A stretch of 38,312 nucleotides of DNA from Streptomyces hygroscopicus subsp. hygroscopicus (GCF_001553455.1 NZ_BBOX01000288.1:1-38312), one strand, 5' to 3'. Shown: positions 16,456-24,338, numbered from the stretch's first letter. The notes: generated from the sequence alone by a model not told the origin. Numbers and translations: made by a program.

Positions 16456-16569
16456 ATGCGCTTATGCGAGTTCAAGGCAGTTGTCCGACAAGACCCCGAG
16501 GACGACGGGCCGACAGAAGGCGGACAGCAGGGCGGATGTGGCGACGGTGATGGCTGCGGTCGGCAGTAG
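16456..16569 (+). CDS. 37-residue Cys/Gly-rich peptide, unknown
   Basis: The ATG at 16456 has GAAGGGA nine bases upstream. The peptide starts MRLCEFKAVVRQDPEDDG and ends GCGDGDGCGRQ. It has Cys at 4, 28 and 34, is acidic in the middle and Gly-rich at the end, and has no hydrophobic export segment. A strong terminator begins 15 bases after its stop codon, which supports a transcript ending here. The leader-then-Cys/Gly-core layout recalls precursor peptides of modified natural products, but no modifying enzyme is encoded nearby, so that is only a guess; metal binding by the closely spaced Cys residues is an alternative. Short length keeps confidence moderate. Confidence 0.5.
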   Translation: MRLCEFKAVVRQDPEDDGPTEGGQQGGCGDGDGCGRQ

Positions 16570-16583
16570 GTATGTGCTGGAGA

Positions 16584-16616
16584 AGGGCGGCCCTCACCCC
16601 GGGTGGGGGCCGCCCT
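16584..16616 (+). terminator. Strong hairpin terminator after the 37-residue gene
   Basis: AGGGCGGCCCTCACCC pairs with GGGTGGGGGCCGCCCT; all positions pair, one as G-T, around a minimal loop. No T-run follows, as is common in Streptomyces. It begins 15 bases after the preceding stop and ends 18 before the next start codon. Confidence 0.75.
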
Positions 16617-16634
16617 CACTGAGAGAGCGAGTCC

Positions 16635-17051
16635 ATGCACCATCACGGCTACACCTGGCTCGGGTCCGCGCACGCCTTACTCAAGGACGGCCCGCGCCGA
16701 CCCGTACACCCGGAGTTCAGATCCAGCAAGGTCGTCCCCCTGGAATGCGCTCACTGGCTGCTCAAGCCGTCCGCCTTCATCCAGGGGACTTGGGGCGACG
16801 CGGAGCAGGCGGCCACATGGTTCGGTCGGCACGTGCGGGCCCATTCGGCGGCATTCGCGTCGGAGCGCGACCGGGACACCACCCGGCTCGCCGACGCGAT
16901 CCGTCGCGTACCCGAACGGGTGGCGCGTGGTGAGGACGTGATCGGCGGCTGGTATCTCACCGGGCAGAGATTCCTGTCCGTGTGCCTGATCGCCTGCGAT
17001 CCGCACCGTCTGCGCCCGGAGATTCCCTGTCCGGCTGGTGCTCCCGCCTGA
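16635..17051 (+). CDS. Hypothetical protein (138 residues)
   Basis: The ATG at 16635 follows a purine-rich GAGAGAGCGAG. The protein starts MHHHGYTWLGSAHALLKDGP and continues with RPVHPEFRSSKVVPLECAHWLLK, an Arg/Ala-rich amphipathic helical middle, and an end with VIGGWYLTGQRFLSVCLIACDPH. It is soluble, with no signal peptide. The family is not recognised with confidence; the order of hydrophobic and charged blocks and the good codon usage argue for a real gene. It begins only 18 bases after a strong terminator, so it either has a promoter inside that hairpin region or depends on read-through. Confidence 0.7.
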   Translation: MHHHGYTWLGSAHALLKDGPRRPVHPEFRSSKVVPLECAHWLLKPSAFIQGTWGDAEQAATWFGRHVRAHSAAFASERDRDTTRLADAIRRVPERVARGEDVIGGWYLTGQRFLSVCLIACDPHRLRPEIPCPAGAPA

Positions 17052-17149
17052 CTCCGGACCATCGTCCGGGTTGTCCGGTTGTGTGCTTTCCGTGACTCAA
17101 CCGGCCTCGTACGCTCGTGAGTTGGCTGTCCGCCCTTTCGGGAGGTGTC

Positions 17150-17362
17150 GTGCGAGACCAGAAGATGTACTGCTACACCTGTGGAACTGACGAGATGCAC
17201 CGTCGTCTCACTGCCGACGAGAAGGCTTGGGTGAAGAACCGCACGCACCGGAAGAGCGTCGAGGACGTCTTCATGTGCAAGGCGCCGAACTGTCGCAATC
17301 TACGAACCGGTTTCCAGAAGCGTCCCTTCGATCCCATCCTCCGCCTGCCGTTGCCCGACTGA
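17150..17362 (+). CDS. Small zinc-ribbon-like protein (70 residues)
   Basis: The GTG at 17150 has GGGAGG five bases upstream; an in-frame ATG at 17117 has none. Near the start it reads MYCYTCGTDEMHRRLT (CxxC) and later VFMCKAPNCRNLRTG (CxxxxC), a four-Cys arrangement fitting a small zinc ribbon. The rest is basic (KAWVKNRTHRKS), compatible with nucleic acid or protein binding. Function unknown. It is the last intact gene of the island, and the glgP remnant starts 15 bases after it. Confidence 0.75.
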   Translation: MRDQKMYCYTCGTDEMHRRLTADEKAWVKNRTHRKSVEDVFMCKAPNCRNLRTGFQKRPFDPILRLPLPD

Positions 17363-17376
17363 CTCTGCATGGCGCA

Positions 17377-17607
17377 GCGGCCCGGAGGGCCTTCCCGGCC
17401 GCTGGGTCAAGGGTGGTCCGGCGCACCTGACCACCCTCGGCCCAAGGTGCCCGCGGGCCGCATGGTGCGCGAATACATCGACCGGCTCTGTGCCCCGGCC
17501 GCTCGCTCCCACCGTGCGCTGGATTCCTCGGCGGCCGCCGGACCGGCCACCCGGACGGCCCGGCTCCGTGCCGCCTGGCCGGGCGTCCCCATCGAGCACG
17601 TCGAGGC
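17377..17607 (+). pseudogene. Degenerate copy of the glgP 3' end
   Basis: Bases 17377-17607 align with glgP 13188-13419 in the same orientation, by eye roughly 85% identical. The best block begins MVREYIDRLCAPAARSHRA against glgP MVREYVDRLYVPAARSHRA. At least three single-base indels in its first third (one insertion near the start, two deletions after it) break the frame, and there is no start codon or upstream part. It forms a direct repeat with the intact glgP and brackets the accessory island 13784-17376. Confidence 0.9.
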
Positions 17608-17610
17608 GAC

Positions 17611-17709
17611 GCGATCGACGCGATCGTCGCCCCCGGTACCGACCTCGCCGCACACGAGAAGTTCGACACTCCGCCCGCGCTGCTCGACCCGGCGCTGCGG
17701 CGCCGCTGA
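17611..17709 (+). pseudogene. Orphan C-terminal coding fragment, possibly from an aldo/keto reductase
   Basis: Immediately after the glgP homology, in a different frame, 32 codons read like a natural protein end: AIDAIVAPGTDLAAHEKF, then TPPALLDPALRRR and a TGA. Codon bias is typical of Streptomyces coding sequence, but there is no start. The sequence resembles the C-terminal tail of oxidoreductases of the aldo/keto reductase kind; this assignment is weak. Confidence 0.4.
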
Positions 17710-17734
17710 CCGGGGCGGGCCTCGAACTGGCCGG

Positions 17735-18100
17735 TTACAGACCGGTGCCGACAAGTCCGGCGATCACCCCGAAGCCGACGGGAATGACGTACGCGGCATT
17801 GGCGACGGTCGTCTTCGTGCGGACGCGTTCCATCAACGCAGCCGTCACGACTCCGAAGGTTGCCGCGAAAAGCAAGAGGTCTGTGCCGTCGAAGTTCCCC
17901 CATCCATGAGTGATGACGCCGCTGATCACCATGGCGCCGCCGAAGAGGGACGCGGCGGCCACTGCGTCGTTCACCCGCACGACGGGCCGGTCAGAAGCCA
18001 TAGGGGGCTTCTGGCGCACCGCCTGAAGGACCAGCATCGCGACGACGGCCACCTCCGCCAACGCGGCCACGGCGAACGAGATCATGAAGAACGTCTTCAC
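17735..18100 (-). CDS. Small integral membrane protein (four predicted helices)
   Basis: 121 residues from a GTG at 18100 with AAAGAGGTG just upstream. Four hydrophobic segments are visible: VKTFFMISFAVAALAEVAVV at the N-terminus, DAVAAASLFGGAMVISGVIT, DLLLFAATFGVVTAALMERV, and VIPVGFGVIAGLVGTGL at the C-terminus. Short charged loops (RQKPPMASDRPVVRVN) lie between them. There is no catalytic motif and no recognised family. It lies downstream of the M4 protease genes on the same strand but is separated from them by a strong terminator at 18143-18178, so it is probably expressed alone. Confidence 0.75.
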   Translation of the reverse strand: MKTFFMISFAVAALAEVAVVAMLVLQAVRQKPPMASDRPVVRVNDAVAAASLFGGAMVISGVITHGWGNFDGTDLLLFAATFGVVTAALMERVRTKTTVANAAYVIPVGFGVIAGLVGTGL

Positions 18101-18142
18101 GGGCACACCTCTTTGTGGGGCCGTTGACCGCATGGGGCGAGG

Positions 18143-18178
18143 CCGGCCGGGCGGGCGGGGAGCCGTCCGCCCGGCCGG
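18143..18178 (-). terminator. Terminator after the first M4 metalloprotease gene
   Basis: Perfect 12-bp stem (CCGGCCGGGCGG/CCGCCCGGCCGG) with a 12-base loop, starting seven bases after the stop at 18185. No T-run. Confidence 0.7.
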
Positions 18179-18184
18179 AGGGGG

Positions 18185-19870
18185 TTACTTCACGTTGACG
18201 CCGCCCCAGGCGTTGTCGACCGCCTTGTACTCGGCGCTGCCCGCGCCGTACAGGGCCTTCGCGGCCTTGAGGGTCGCGGTACGGGCCTTGGCGTAGTTGG
18301 TGGTCGAGGTCATGTACGTGGTCAGGGCCTTGTACCAGATCTTCTCGGCCTTGGCGCGGCCGATGCCCTTGACGGTCCGGCCGTCCTTGGTCGGGCTGTC
18401 GTAGGTCACCCCGCCGATGACCTTGCGGCCGCTGCCCTCGGCCAGCAGGTAGAAGAAGTGGTTGGCGATACCGGAGGTGAAGTGCGGGTCGTCGTTGCCC
18501 ACACCGCTCTTCCAGTAGTCGTAGGACAGACCGTCCTTGCTGGGCTTGTCCATGTAGCGCAGCGGGGTGCCGTCGCCGTTGATGTCGATCTTCTCGCCCA
18601 TGAGGTAGTCACCGGGGTCCTTGGCGTTCTTGGCGTAGAACTCCACGGCGGTGCCGAAGATGTCGGAGGTGGCCTCGTTGAGCCCGCCGGACTCGCCGCT
18701 GTACTCCAGGTTGGCGGTGGCGGAGGTGAGCCCGTGGCTCATCTCGTGGCCCGCGACGTCGAGCGAGGTGAGGGGCTTCTTGTTGCCCGCGCCGTCGCCG
18801 TAGGTCATGCAGAAGCAGTCGTCGTCCCAGAACGCGTTCTCGTACGCGTCGCCGAAGTGGACCCGGGAGTACGCGGCCTTGCCGTTGCCCTTGATGCCGT
18901 TGCGGCCCAGGACCTTCTTGTAGTAGTCCCAGGTCTTGGCGGCGCCGTAGTGGGCGTCCACGGCGGCGGTCTGCGCGATGGTGGGCTTGCCGTTGCCCCA
19001 GACGTTGTCGGCGTCGTAGAACGCCGAGCCCTTCTTGGTGTCGTCCCACGAGTGCTTGAGGTTGTACGTCTGGTGGCCGCCGCGTGCGGTGTCCTTCAGC
19101 AGCCACTGGCTGCCGCTCTTGACGCTGCCCACGGTGACCTTGCCGTTGTGCTGCCCGGTGCCGGTGCCGTTCTCGACGGCCTGGTACTCGTACAGCTTCT
19201 TGCCGGTGTCGGCGTCGGTGACGACGTGCAGCTTGCTGGGGGTGCCGTCCTTCTGGACCCCGCGGACGACGGTCTCGTAGGCGAGCACCGGCTTGCCGGT
19301 GGCGGCCCAGATCACCTTGCGCGGCGCGTCCTGGGCGGCGGTCCGCTGGTCGCCCGCGGCCCGCGCGGCGCTCAGGGCGGAGCGCTTCGCGCCGGAGGGG
19401 GCGATGGCGGCGTCGGTGTCCGGGACCGCGATGTCGGCGTCGGTCGCCTTGTCGACACCCTGCGGGGCGCCGGAGGCGGACTCATGGACGATCAGGTCGC
19501 CGCCGAGCACGGGCAGTCCGGCGTAGGTGCGCTCGTAGCGGGTGTGGACGGTGCCGTCGGCGTCCTTGACGACGTCCTTGACGACCAGCTTCTCCTTGGC
19601 CCCGAGCCCCAGCGACCGCGCGGTGGAGACGGTGGTCGCCCCGGCCTCGCGCAGCAGTTCGGCGCGGGCCGAGGGGGACAGCGAGACGAGGGAGGCGTCG
19701 GTCCGGGAGGCCGAGGGGGTGGCCGAGGGGGTGGCCGCGTGCGCGGCGCCGGCGGTGGTGCCGGCGGCGAGCAGGGAGGCGGCCAGGGTCGCCGCTCCGG
19801 CGGCGAGGGCGGTACGCGAACGTCTGAGGCGGGATATACCGGATATGGCCGACGTCGAACGTGAATCCAC
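18185..19870 (-). CDS. Secreted neutral metalloprotease, thermolysin-like (peptidase M4), copy 1
   Basis: A 561-residue exported zinc endopeptidase. An Arg-rich n-region and a hydrophobic core (TALAAGAATLAASLLAAGT) form the signal peptide. A propeptide follows (FTP-type YAGLPVLGGDLIVHES, then PepSY-type VIWAATGKPVLAYETV). The catalytic domain has the zinc motif GHEMSH, the third ligand in GGLNEATSDIFG, and the C-terminal SGIANHFFYLL and AWGGVNVK. The GTG at 19870 has CTGGAG six bases upstream. It is the most downstream of three paralogues transcribed in the same direction, each with its own terminator; two inverted repeats lie just upstream of this one. No accessory C-terminal domain. The substrate is probably bulk extracellular protein. 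Confidence 0.94.
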   Translation of the reverse strand: MDSRSTSAISGISRLRRSRTALAAGAATLAASLLAAGTTAGAAHAATPSATPSASRTDASLVSLSPSARAELLREAGATTVSTARSLGLGAKEKLVVKDVVKDADGTVHTRYERTYAGLPVLGGDLIVHESASGAPQGVDKATDADIAVPDTDAAIAPSGAKRSALSAARAAGDQRTAAQDAPRKVIWAATGKPVLAYETVVRGVQKDGTPSKLHVVTDADTGKKLYEYQAVENGTGTGQHNGKVTVGSVKSGSQWLLKDTARGGHQTYNLKHSWDDTKKGSAFYDADNVWGNGKPTIAQTAAVDAHYGAAKTWDYYKKVLGRNGIKGNGKAAYSRVHFGDAYENAFWDDDCFCMTYGDGAGNKKPLTSLDVAGHEMSHGLTSATANLEYSGESGGLNEATSDIFGTAVEFYAKNAKDPGDYLMGEKIDINGDGTPLRYMDKPSKDGLSYDYWKSGVGNDDPHFTSGIANHFFYLLAEGSGRKVIGGVTYDSPTKDGRTVKGIGRAKAEKIWYKALTTYMTSTTNYAKARTATLKAAKALYGAGSAEYKAVDNAWGGVNVK

Positions 19871-19895
19871 GCGTATCTCCAGTTGTGATGGGGAC

Positions 19896-19942
19896 TTGGG
19901 CGAACCTTCCGCCCAACACGGCAAAGATGTGGCTTTGCTGTG
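19896..19942 (-). promoter_or_regulatory. Two adjacent inverted repeats upstream of M4 copy 1
   Basis: TTGGGCG-N7-CGCCCAA (19896-19916, perfect) is directly followed by CACGGCAAAG-N6-CTTTGCTGTG (19917-19942, nine of ten pairs). They lie 26-72 bases upstream of the GTG start. They may be regulator binding sites or leader hairpins; no regulator is encoded next to them. Confidence 0.5.
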
Positions 19943-19953
19943 GATAAAACATA

Positions 19954-19986
19954 CCGGTGCCCGGGACCTGAGGTCCCGAGCACCGG
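19954..19986 (-). terminator. Terminator after the second M4 gene
   Basis: Stem CCGGTGCCCGGGAC/GTCCCGAGCACCGG with one mismatch and a five-base loop, 31 bases after the stop at 20017. On the minus strand it is followed by TATGTTTTATCC, a rare T-rich tail in this genome. Confidence 0.75.
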
Positions 19987-20016
19987 CGGAGTGTCGCGCG
20001 GATAACTGCGCTGAAA

Positions 20017-21681
20017 TTACTTGACGTTGACCCCGGCCCAGGCGGCGTCCACGCCCTTGTACTCGGCGCTGTCGGCGCCGTAGAGGTCCTCGGCGGCCTT
20101 CAGCGTGCCCTCACGGGCCGCGTGGTAGTCGGTGTTGGAGGTGAAGTACGTGGTCAGGGCCTTGTACCAGATCTTCTCGGCCTTGTCCCGCCCGATGCCC
20201 TCGACGGTGGAGCCGTCGGAGGTGGGGCTGTCGTACTTCACGCCGTTGATCTCCTTCGCGCCGCTGCCCTCGGACAGCAGGTAGAAGAAGTGGTTGGCGA
20301 CACCGGAGGAGTAGTGCACATCGAGGTCGCCCACGCTGTCGGACCACTCGTCCGCGGACTGGCCGTCCTTGCTGGGCTTGTCCATGTAGCGCAGCGGGGT
20401 GCCGTCGCCGTTGATGTCGATCTTCTCGCCGATGAGGTAGTCACCGACGTCGGTGGCGTTGTCGGCGTTGAACTCCACGGCGGTGCCGAAGATGTCGGAG
20501 GTGGCCTCGTTGAGACCGCCCGACTCACCGCTGTACTCCAGACCGGCGGTCGCGGAGGTGACGCCGTGGCTCATCTCGTGCGCCGCCACGTCGAGCGCGG
20601 TCAGCGGCGCCTTGTTGCCCTCGCCGTCGCCGTAGGTCATGCAGAAGCAGCTGTCGTCCCAGAAGGCGTTGACGTAGCTGTCGCCGTAGTGCACGCGGGA
20701 GTACGCGCCCTTGCCGTCGCCGGCGATGCCGTCGCGGCCGTGCACCTTCTTGTAGTAGTCCCAGGTGACGGCCGCGCCGTAGTGGGCGTCGACGGCGGCG
20801 GTCTGCGGGTCGTCGGGCTTGCCGGTGCCCCAGTTGTCGTCGTCGTCGGTGAACGCCGCGCCCTCGCCGTCCTCCTTGTTCTCCAGGTTGGTGGTCCGGT
20901 GGCCGCCGCGGTCGGCGTCGGTCAGGGTGTAACCGTCGCCTTCCTTGCTGGTGCCCAGCTCCACCGAGCCGCTGTACTCGCTCTCGCCCTTGCCGTTCTT
21001 GATGGCCTGGTACTCGTAGAGCTTCTCGCCGGTGGCGGCGTCGGTGATGACGTGCAGTTGGTTCGGGGTGCCGTCCTTCTGGACGCCGCCGACGACGGTC
21101 TCGTAGGCGAGCACCGGCTTGCCGGTGGCCGCCCAGATCACCTTGCGCGGGGCCTGGTCGGCCGCCGCCTGGGTGGTGTCATCGGCCTTGGCCAGCTTGA
21201 CGGCGGCCTTCGCCGCGGCGCTCGGGGCGATCCCGGCCGTGGTGGAGGCGACCTTGACGGTGGCCTTGGTGGCCTTGGTGACGCTCCGGACGTCGCCGCC
21301 CTTGGCCCGGTGGACGATCAGGTCGCCGCCGAGGACGGGCAGTCCGGCGTAGGTGCGGTCGTAGCGGGTGTGGGTGGTGCCGTCGGCGTCCTTGATGACG
21401 TCCTTGACGACCAGCTTCTCCTTGGCGCCGAGGCCGAGCGACGTGGCGGTGTCCGCCGTGGTCGCGTTGGCCTCGCGCAGCAGTTCGGCGCGGGCCGAGG
21501 CGGTGAGCACCGCGGCCTGGGCCCCGGACGTGGCGCTCGCGCCGCCGGCCGGCGCGGCACCCGCGGTGCCGGCGGTCAGTCCGGAGGCGAGCAGGGCCGC
21601 CGCGGCGACCGCGGTACCGGCCGCGATCGCCGAACGACGCTTGCCGGCGCTGGATATGGGCATGCTGAAGGTCTTGCGCAC
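20017..21681 (-). CDS. Secreted neutral metalloprotease (peptidase M4), copy 2
   Basis: 554 residues, closely related to the neighbours. Signal peptide: KRRSAIAAGTAVAAAALLAS with cleavage near AGAAPA. The FTP/PepSY propeptide region includes YAGLPVLGGDLIVHRA and VIWAATGKPVLAYETVV. The catalytic domain has AHEMSHGVTSATAGLEYSG with the zinc His pair, GGLNEATSDIFGTAVEF with the Glu ligand, and ends AWAGVNVK. The GTG at 21681 has GAGGAG five bases upstream. Compared with copy 1 the mature part is richer in Asp/Glu (KEDGEGAAFTDDDDNWGTG), so the enzyme is more acidic and perhaps differs in salt or calcium dependence. It has its own terminator downstream and a 293-base upstream gap. Confidence 0.94.
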   Translation of the reverse strand: MRKTFSMPISSAGKRRSAIAAGTAVAAAALLASGLTAGTAGAAPAGGASATSGAQAAVLTASARAELLREANATTADTATSLGLGAKEKLVVKDVIKDADGTTHTRYDRTYAGLPVLGGDLIVHRAKGGDVRSVTKATKATVKVASTTAGIAPSAAAKAAVKLAKADDTTQAAADQAPRKVIWAATGKPVLAYETVVGGVQKDGTPNQLHVITDAATGEKLYEYQAIKNGKGESEYSGSVELGTSKEGDGYTLTDADRGGHRTTNLENKEDGEGAAFTDDDDNWGTGKPDDPQTAAVDAHYGAAVTWDYYKKVHGRDGIAGDGKGAYSRVHYGDSYVNAFWDDSCFCMTYGDGEGNKAPLTALDVAAHEMSHGVTSATAGLEYSGESGGLNEATSDIFGTAVEFNADNATDVGDYLIGEKIDINGDGTPLRYMDKPSKDGQSADEWSDSVGDLDVHYSSGVANHFFYLLSEGSGAKEINGVKYDSPTSDGSTVEGIGRDKAEKIWYKALTTYFTSNTDYHAAREGTLKAAEDLYGADSAEYKGVDAAWAGVNVK

Positions 21682-21908
21682 GCGGTCTCCTCGTTGCTGT
21701 GGGGGGTCAGCGCCGGACTGCGGGGAAGTGCGGTCCGGTGCTGAACAAGAGGTGCGGATGCGTAATGCGTGGGCAGACTGTCACACAAGTCGGGGACATG
21801 TCACGGGTTTCACGGCAGCTCTGGGGGAAACCGTTCGCTGAATGCTGATCAACCTTCGGATACCGGACACCTGCCGGACACCGGAAGGAGCGCCGCGGAC
21901 GGTGGAGA

Positions 21909-21948
21909 GGCGCCGCCAGGGGGAGTCGGGTCGACCCCTGACGGCGCC
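21909..21948 (-). terminator. Terminator after the third M4 gene
   Basis: GGCGCCGTCAGGGG pairs with CCCCTGGCGGCGCC (14 positions, one G-T) around a 12-base loop, starting 27 bases after the stop at 21975. No T-run. Confidence 0.7.
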
Positions 21949-21974
21949 TGTTCACGGGGAGCTGCGGCGCTCCG

Positions 21975-24338
21975 TCAGAAGGTCAGCTTCCAGCTGTCGA
22001 GATAGCCCGTGTCCCCCGCGTACAGGTCCTGGACCTGGAGCTTCCAGACCCCGACCGCGGTCTTGGCGGACGCGTTCACGGTGTACGTGGTCCGCACGTC
22101 GTCCGCAGAGTCGAACAGGTTGGAGTTCTTGAGCCGGTAGGACGTACCGTCCGGGGCGATCAGATCGATCACCAGGTCGCCGCGGTAGGAGTGCACGATG
22201 TCCACGCCCACCTGGAGGTTGGCGGGCGCGTTACCGGCCCGGCTCACCGTGATCGGCGAGGTGACCGGCTGACCCGCGTCCGGGATGGAGACGTCCGCGG
22301 TGTTCTCGAAGACGCTGCCGCCGCTGGTGTTCACCGTCCAGGTGAAGGACGCCGTACCGGTCTCGCCGGCCGCGTCGGTCACCGTGACCGTCACCGAGCT
22401 GGAGCCGAGGGTGGTCGGCGTACCGGAGATCAGACCGGTCGAGGGGTCGATGGCCAGGCCCGCGGGGAGCCCGGTGGCCGCGTAGCCCAGCGCGCCCGGG
22501 TTGGAGCTGGTCGCGGTGATCTGGAGGCTGGTGGCCTGGTCGACGATGCTGGTCTGGTCGCCGGGCGGGGTGACGGTGACCCCGTCGGCGATCCGGGTGC
22601 CGACATTGACCCCGGCCCAGGCGTTGGCCACCGCGTTGTACTGCGCGCTGCCCTGGCCGAACAGCTCGCCCGCCGCCCACAGGGTGGCGTCGCGGGCGCC
22701 CGCGTAGTTGGTGTTCGAGGTCATCCGCTGGCTCAGCGCCTTGAACCAGATCTTCTCCGCGTTGTCCCGGCCGATGCCGGTGACCGGGAGGTTGTCGGAG
22801 GTCGGGCTGTTGTAGCCGACCCCGTTGATGACCTTGGTGCCGCTGCCCTCGGAGAGCAGGTAGAAGAAGTGGTTGGCGATACCGGACGAGTAGTGGACGT
22901 CCACATTGCCGACCCCGGAGTACCAGCTGTCCTTGGAGGCCCCGTCCTTGCTGGGCTTGTCCATGTAGCGCAGCGGGGTGCCGTTCCCATTGATGTCGAT
23001 CTTCTCGCCGACGAGGTAGTCCCCGGGGTCGCTCGCGTTGTCCGCGTAGAACTCCACGGCGGCGGCGAAGATGTCCGAGGTGGCCTCGTTGAGCCCGCCG
23101 GACTCACCGCTGTAGGTGAGGTTGGCGGTGGCCGCGGTGACCCCGTGGCTCATCTCGTGCGCCGCGACGTCCAGCGAGGTCAGCGGCTTGGCGTTGCCCG
23201 AGCCGTCGCCGTAGGTCATGCAGAAGCAGGAGTCCTGCCAGAAGGCGTTGACGTAGCCGCTGCTGTAGTGGACGCGGGAGTACGCCCCGACGCCGTCGCC
23301 CCGGATGCCGGTGCGGCCATGGACGTTCTTGTAGTAGTCCCAGGTCTCGGCGGCGCCGTAGTGCGCGTCCACACCGGCGGTCGCGGCGTCGGAGGTGGTC
23401 CCGTCGCCCCACACGTCGTCGGCGTCGGTGAAGAGCGTGCCGGTGCCCGAGGTGCCCCGGTTGAGGTTGTACGTCTTGTGGTTGCCCCGGCCGGAGTCGG
23501 TGAGGTTGTACGAGCCCGCACTGCCCGAGGTGCCGAGCGCGACCTGGCCGCTGTACTGGCTGTTCCCGGTGCCCGTCTTGACGCCCTGGAACGCGAACAG
23601 CTGCTTCCCGCCGGCGGCGTCGGTGATGACGTGCAGCTCGTTCGGCGTGCCGTCATCCTGGAGACCGCCGACGACCGTCTCATAGGCGAGGGTGGGGGTG
23701 CCCTTCGCGGCCCAGATCACCTTGCGGGGCGCCCGGTCGGCCGCGGTCTTCCGCGAACCCTGCGCGTTCGCCGCCTTCACGGCGGCCTTCTCGGCGGTGG
23801 CGGGGGCGACGGCGGCGGTGGTGGTCGCGACGGACAGCCGGGCCTTCGTCGCCTTGGCGACGGTCAGCCGCGCACCGCTCTTCGCCCGGTCGACGACCAG
23901 GTCGCCGCCGAGGACGGGCAGTCCGGCGTAGGTGCGCTCGTAGCGGGTGTGGGTGGTGCCGTCGGCGTCCTTGACGACGTCCTTGACGACCAGCTTCTCC
24001 TTGGCGCCGAGCCCGAGGCCCTCGGCGGTGGCGTCCTTGGCCGCGTCCGCCTTGGCGATCAGCCTGGCGCGCTGGGCGGGGGACAGCTTGGCGGGGAGGG
24101 CACCGGGGTCGGGAGCGCCGGATATCGTGCGGGCGGCGGGACGGGAGGCGGCGTTCGCGGCGTTCGCGGCGTTCGCGGTGGAGTCGTCCGGGCGGGCGGC
24201 GGCGGTGCCGCTCTGGAAGCCGACGCCGATCATCGCCGCCGCGACGACCAGCGCACCGGTCGCGATGCCCCGGTGACCTGGGGTGCGACCGGATCTGCGG
24301 CTGCTGGGTCTGAGGTGCCGTTGGGGGAGGGGTCTCAC
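21975..24338 (-). CDS. Secreted M4 metalloprotease with Ig-like and P-domain, copy 3
   Basis: 787 residues. The signal peptide has a long Arg-rich start and a GALVVAAAMIGVGF core. The Ala-rich linker after it carries a small NAANAANAAS repeat. The FTP/PepSY propeptide and M4 domain follow the pattern of the two neighbours: AHEMSHGVTAATANLTYSG, GGLNEATSDIFAAAVEF, GIANHFFYLLSEG, NAWAGVNVG. Two extra domains follow: a putative Ig-like (He_PIG) domain (LGYAATGLPAGLAIDPSTG ... SGTPTTLGSSSVTVTV) and a proprotein-convertase P-domain (HSYRGDLVIDLIAPDGTSY ... GYLDSWKLTF). The GTG at 24338 has GAAGGAG five bases upstream. The extra domains probably aid stability or substrate attachment. It is the most upstream of the three paralogues; the 70-bp repeats lie in its upstream gap. 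Confidence 0.95.
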   Translation of the reverse strand: MRPLPQRHLRPSSRRSGRTPGHRGIATGALVVAAAMIGVGFQSGTAAARPDDSTANAANAANAASRPAARTISGAPDPGALPAKLSPAQRARLIAKADAAKDATAEGLGLGAKEKLVVKDVVKDADGTTHTRYERTYAGLPVLGGDLVVDRAKSGARLTVAKATKARLSVATTTAAVAPATAEKAAVKAANAQGSRKTAADRAPRKVIWAAKGTPTLAYETVVGGLQDDGTPNELHVITDAAGGKQLFAFQGVKTGTGNSQYSGQVALGTSGSAGSYNLTDSGRGNHKTYNLNRGTSGTGTLFTDADDVWGDGTTSDAATAGVDAHYGAAETWDYYKNVHGRTGIRGDGVGAYSRVHYSSGYVNAFWQDSCFCMTYGDGSGNAKPLTSLDVAAHEMSHGVTAATANLTYSGESGGLNEATSDIFAAAVEFYADNASDPGDYLVGEKIDINGNGTPLRYMDKPSKDGASKDSWYSGVGNVDVHYSSGIANHFFYLLSEGSGTKVINGVGYNSPTSDNLPVTGIGRDNAEKIWFKALSQRMTSNTNYAGARDATLWAAGELFGQGSAQYNAVANAWAGVNVGTRIADGVTVTPPGDQTSIVDQATSLQITATSSNPGALGYAATGLPAGLAIDPSTGLISGTPTTLGSSSVTVTVTDAAGETGTASFTWTVNTSGGSVFENTADVSIPDAGQPVTSPITVSRAGNAPANLQVGVDIVHSYRGDLVIDLIAPDGTSYRLKNSNLFDSADDVRTTYTVNASAKTAVGVWKLQVQDLYAGDTGYLDSWKLTF

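Noticed and set aside
13784..17376. Search for an integrase, transposase or tRNA that would define the island as a mobile element
   Set aside because: None was seen on either strand; mobility is inferred only from the glgP duplication.
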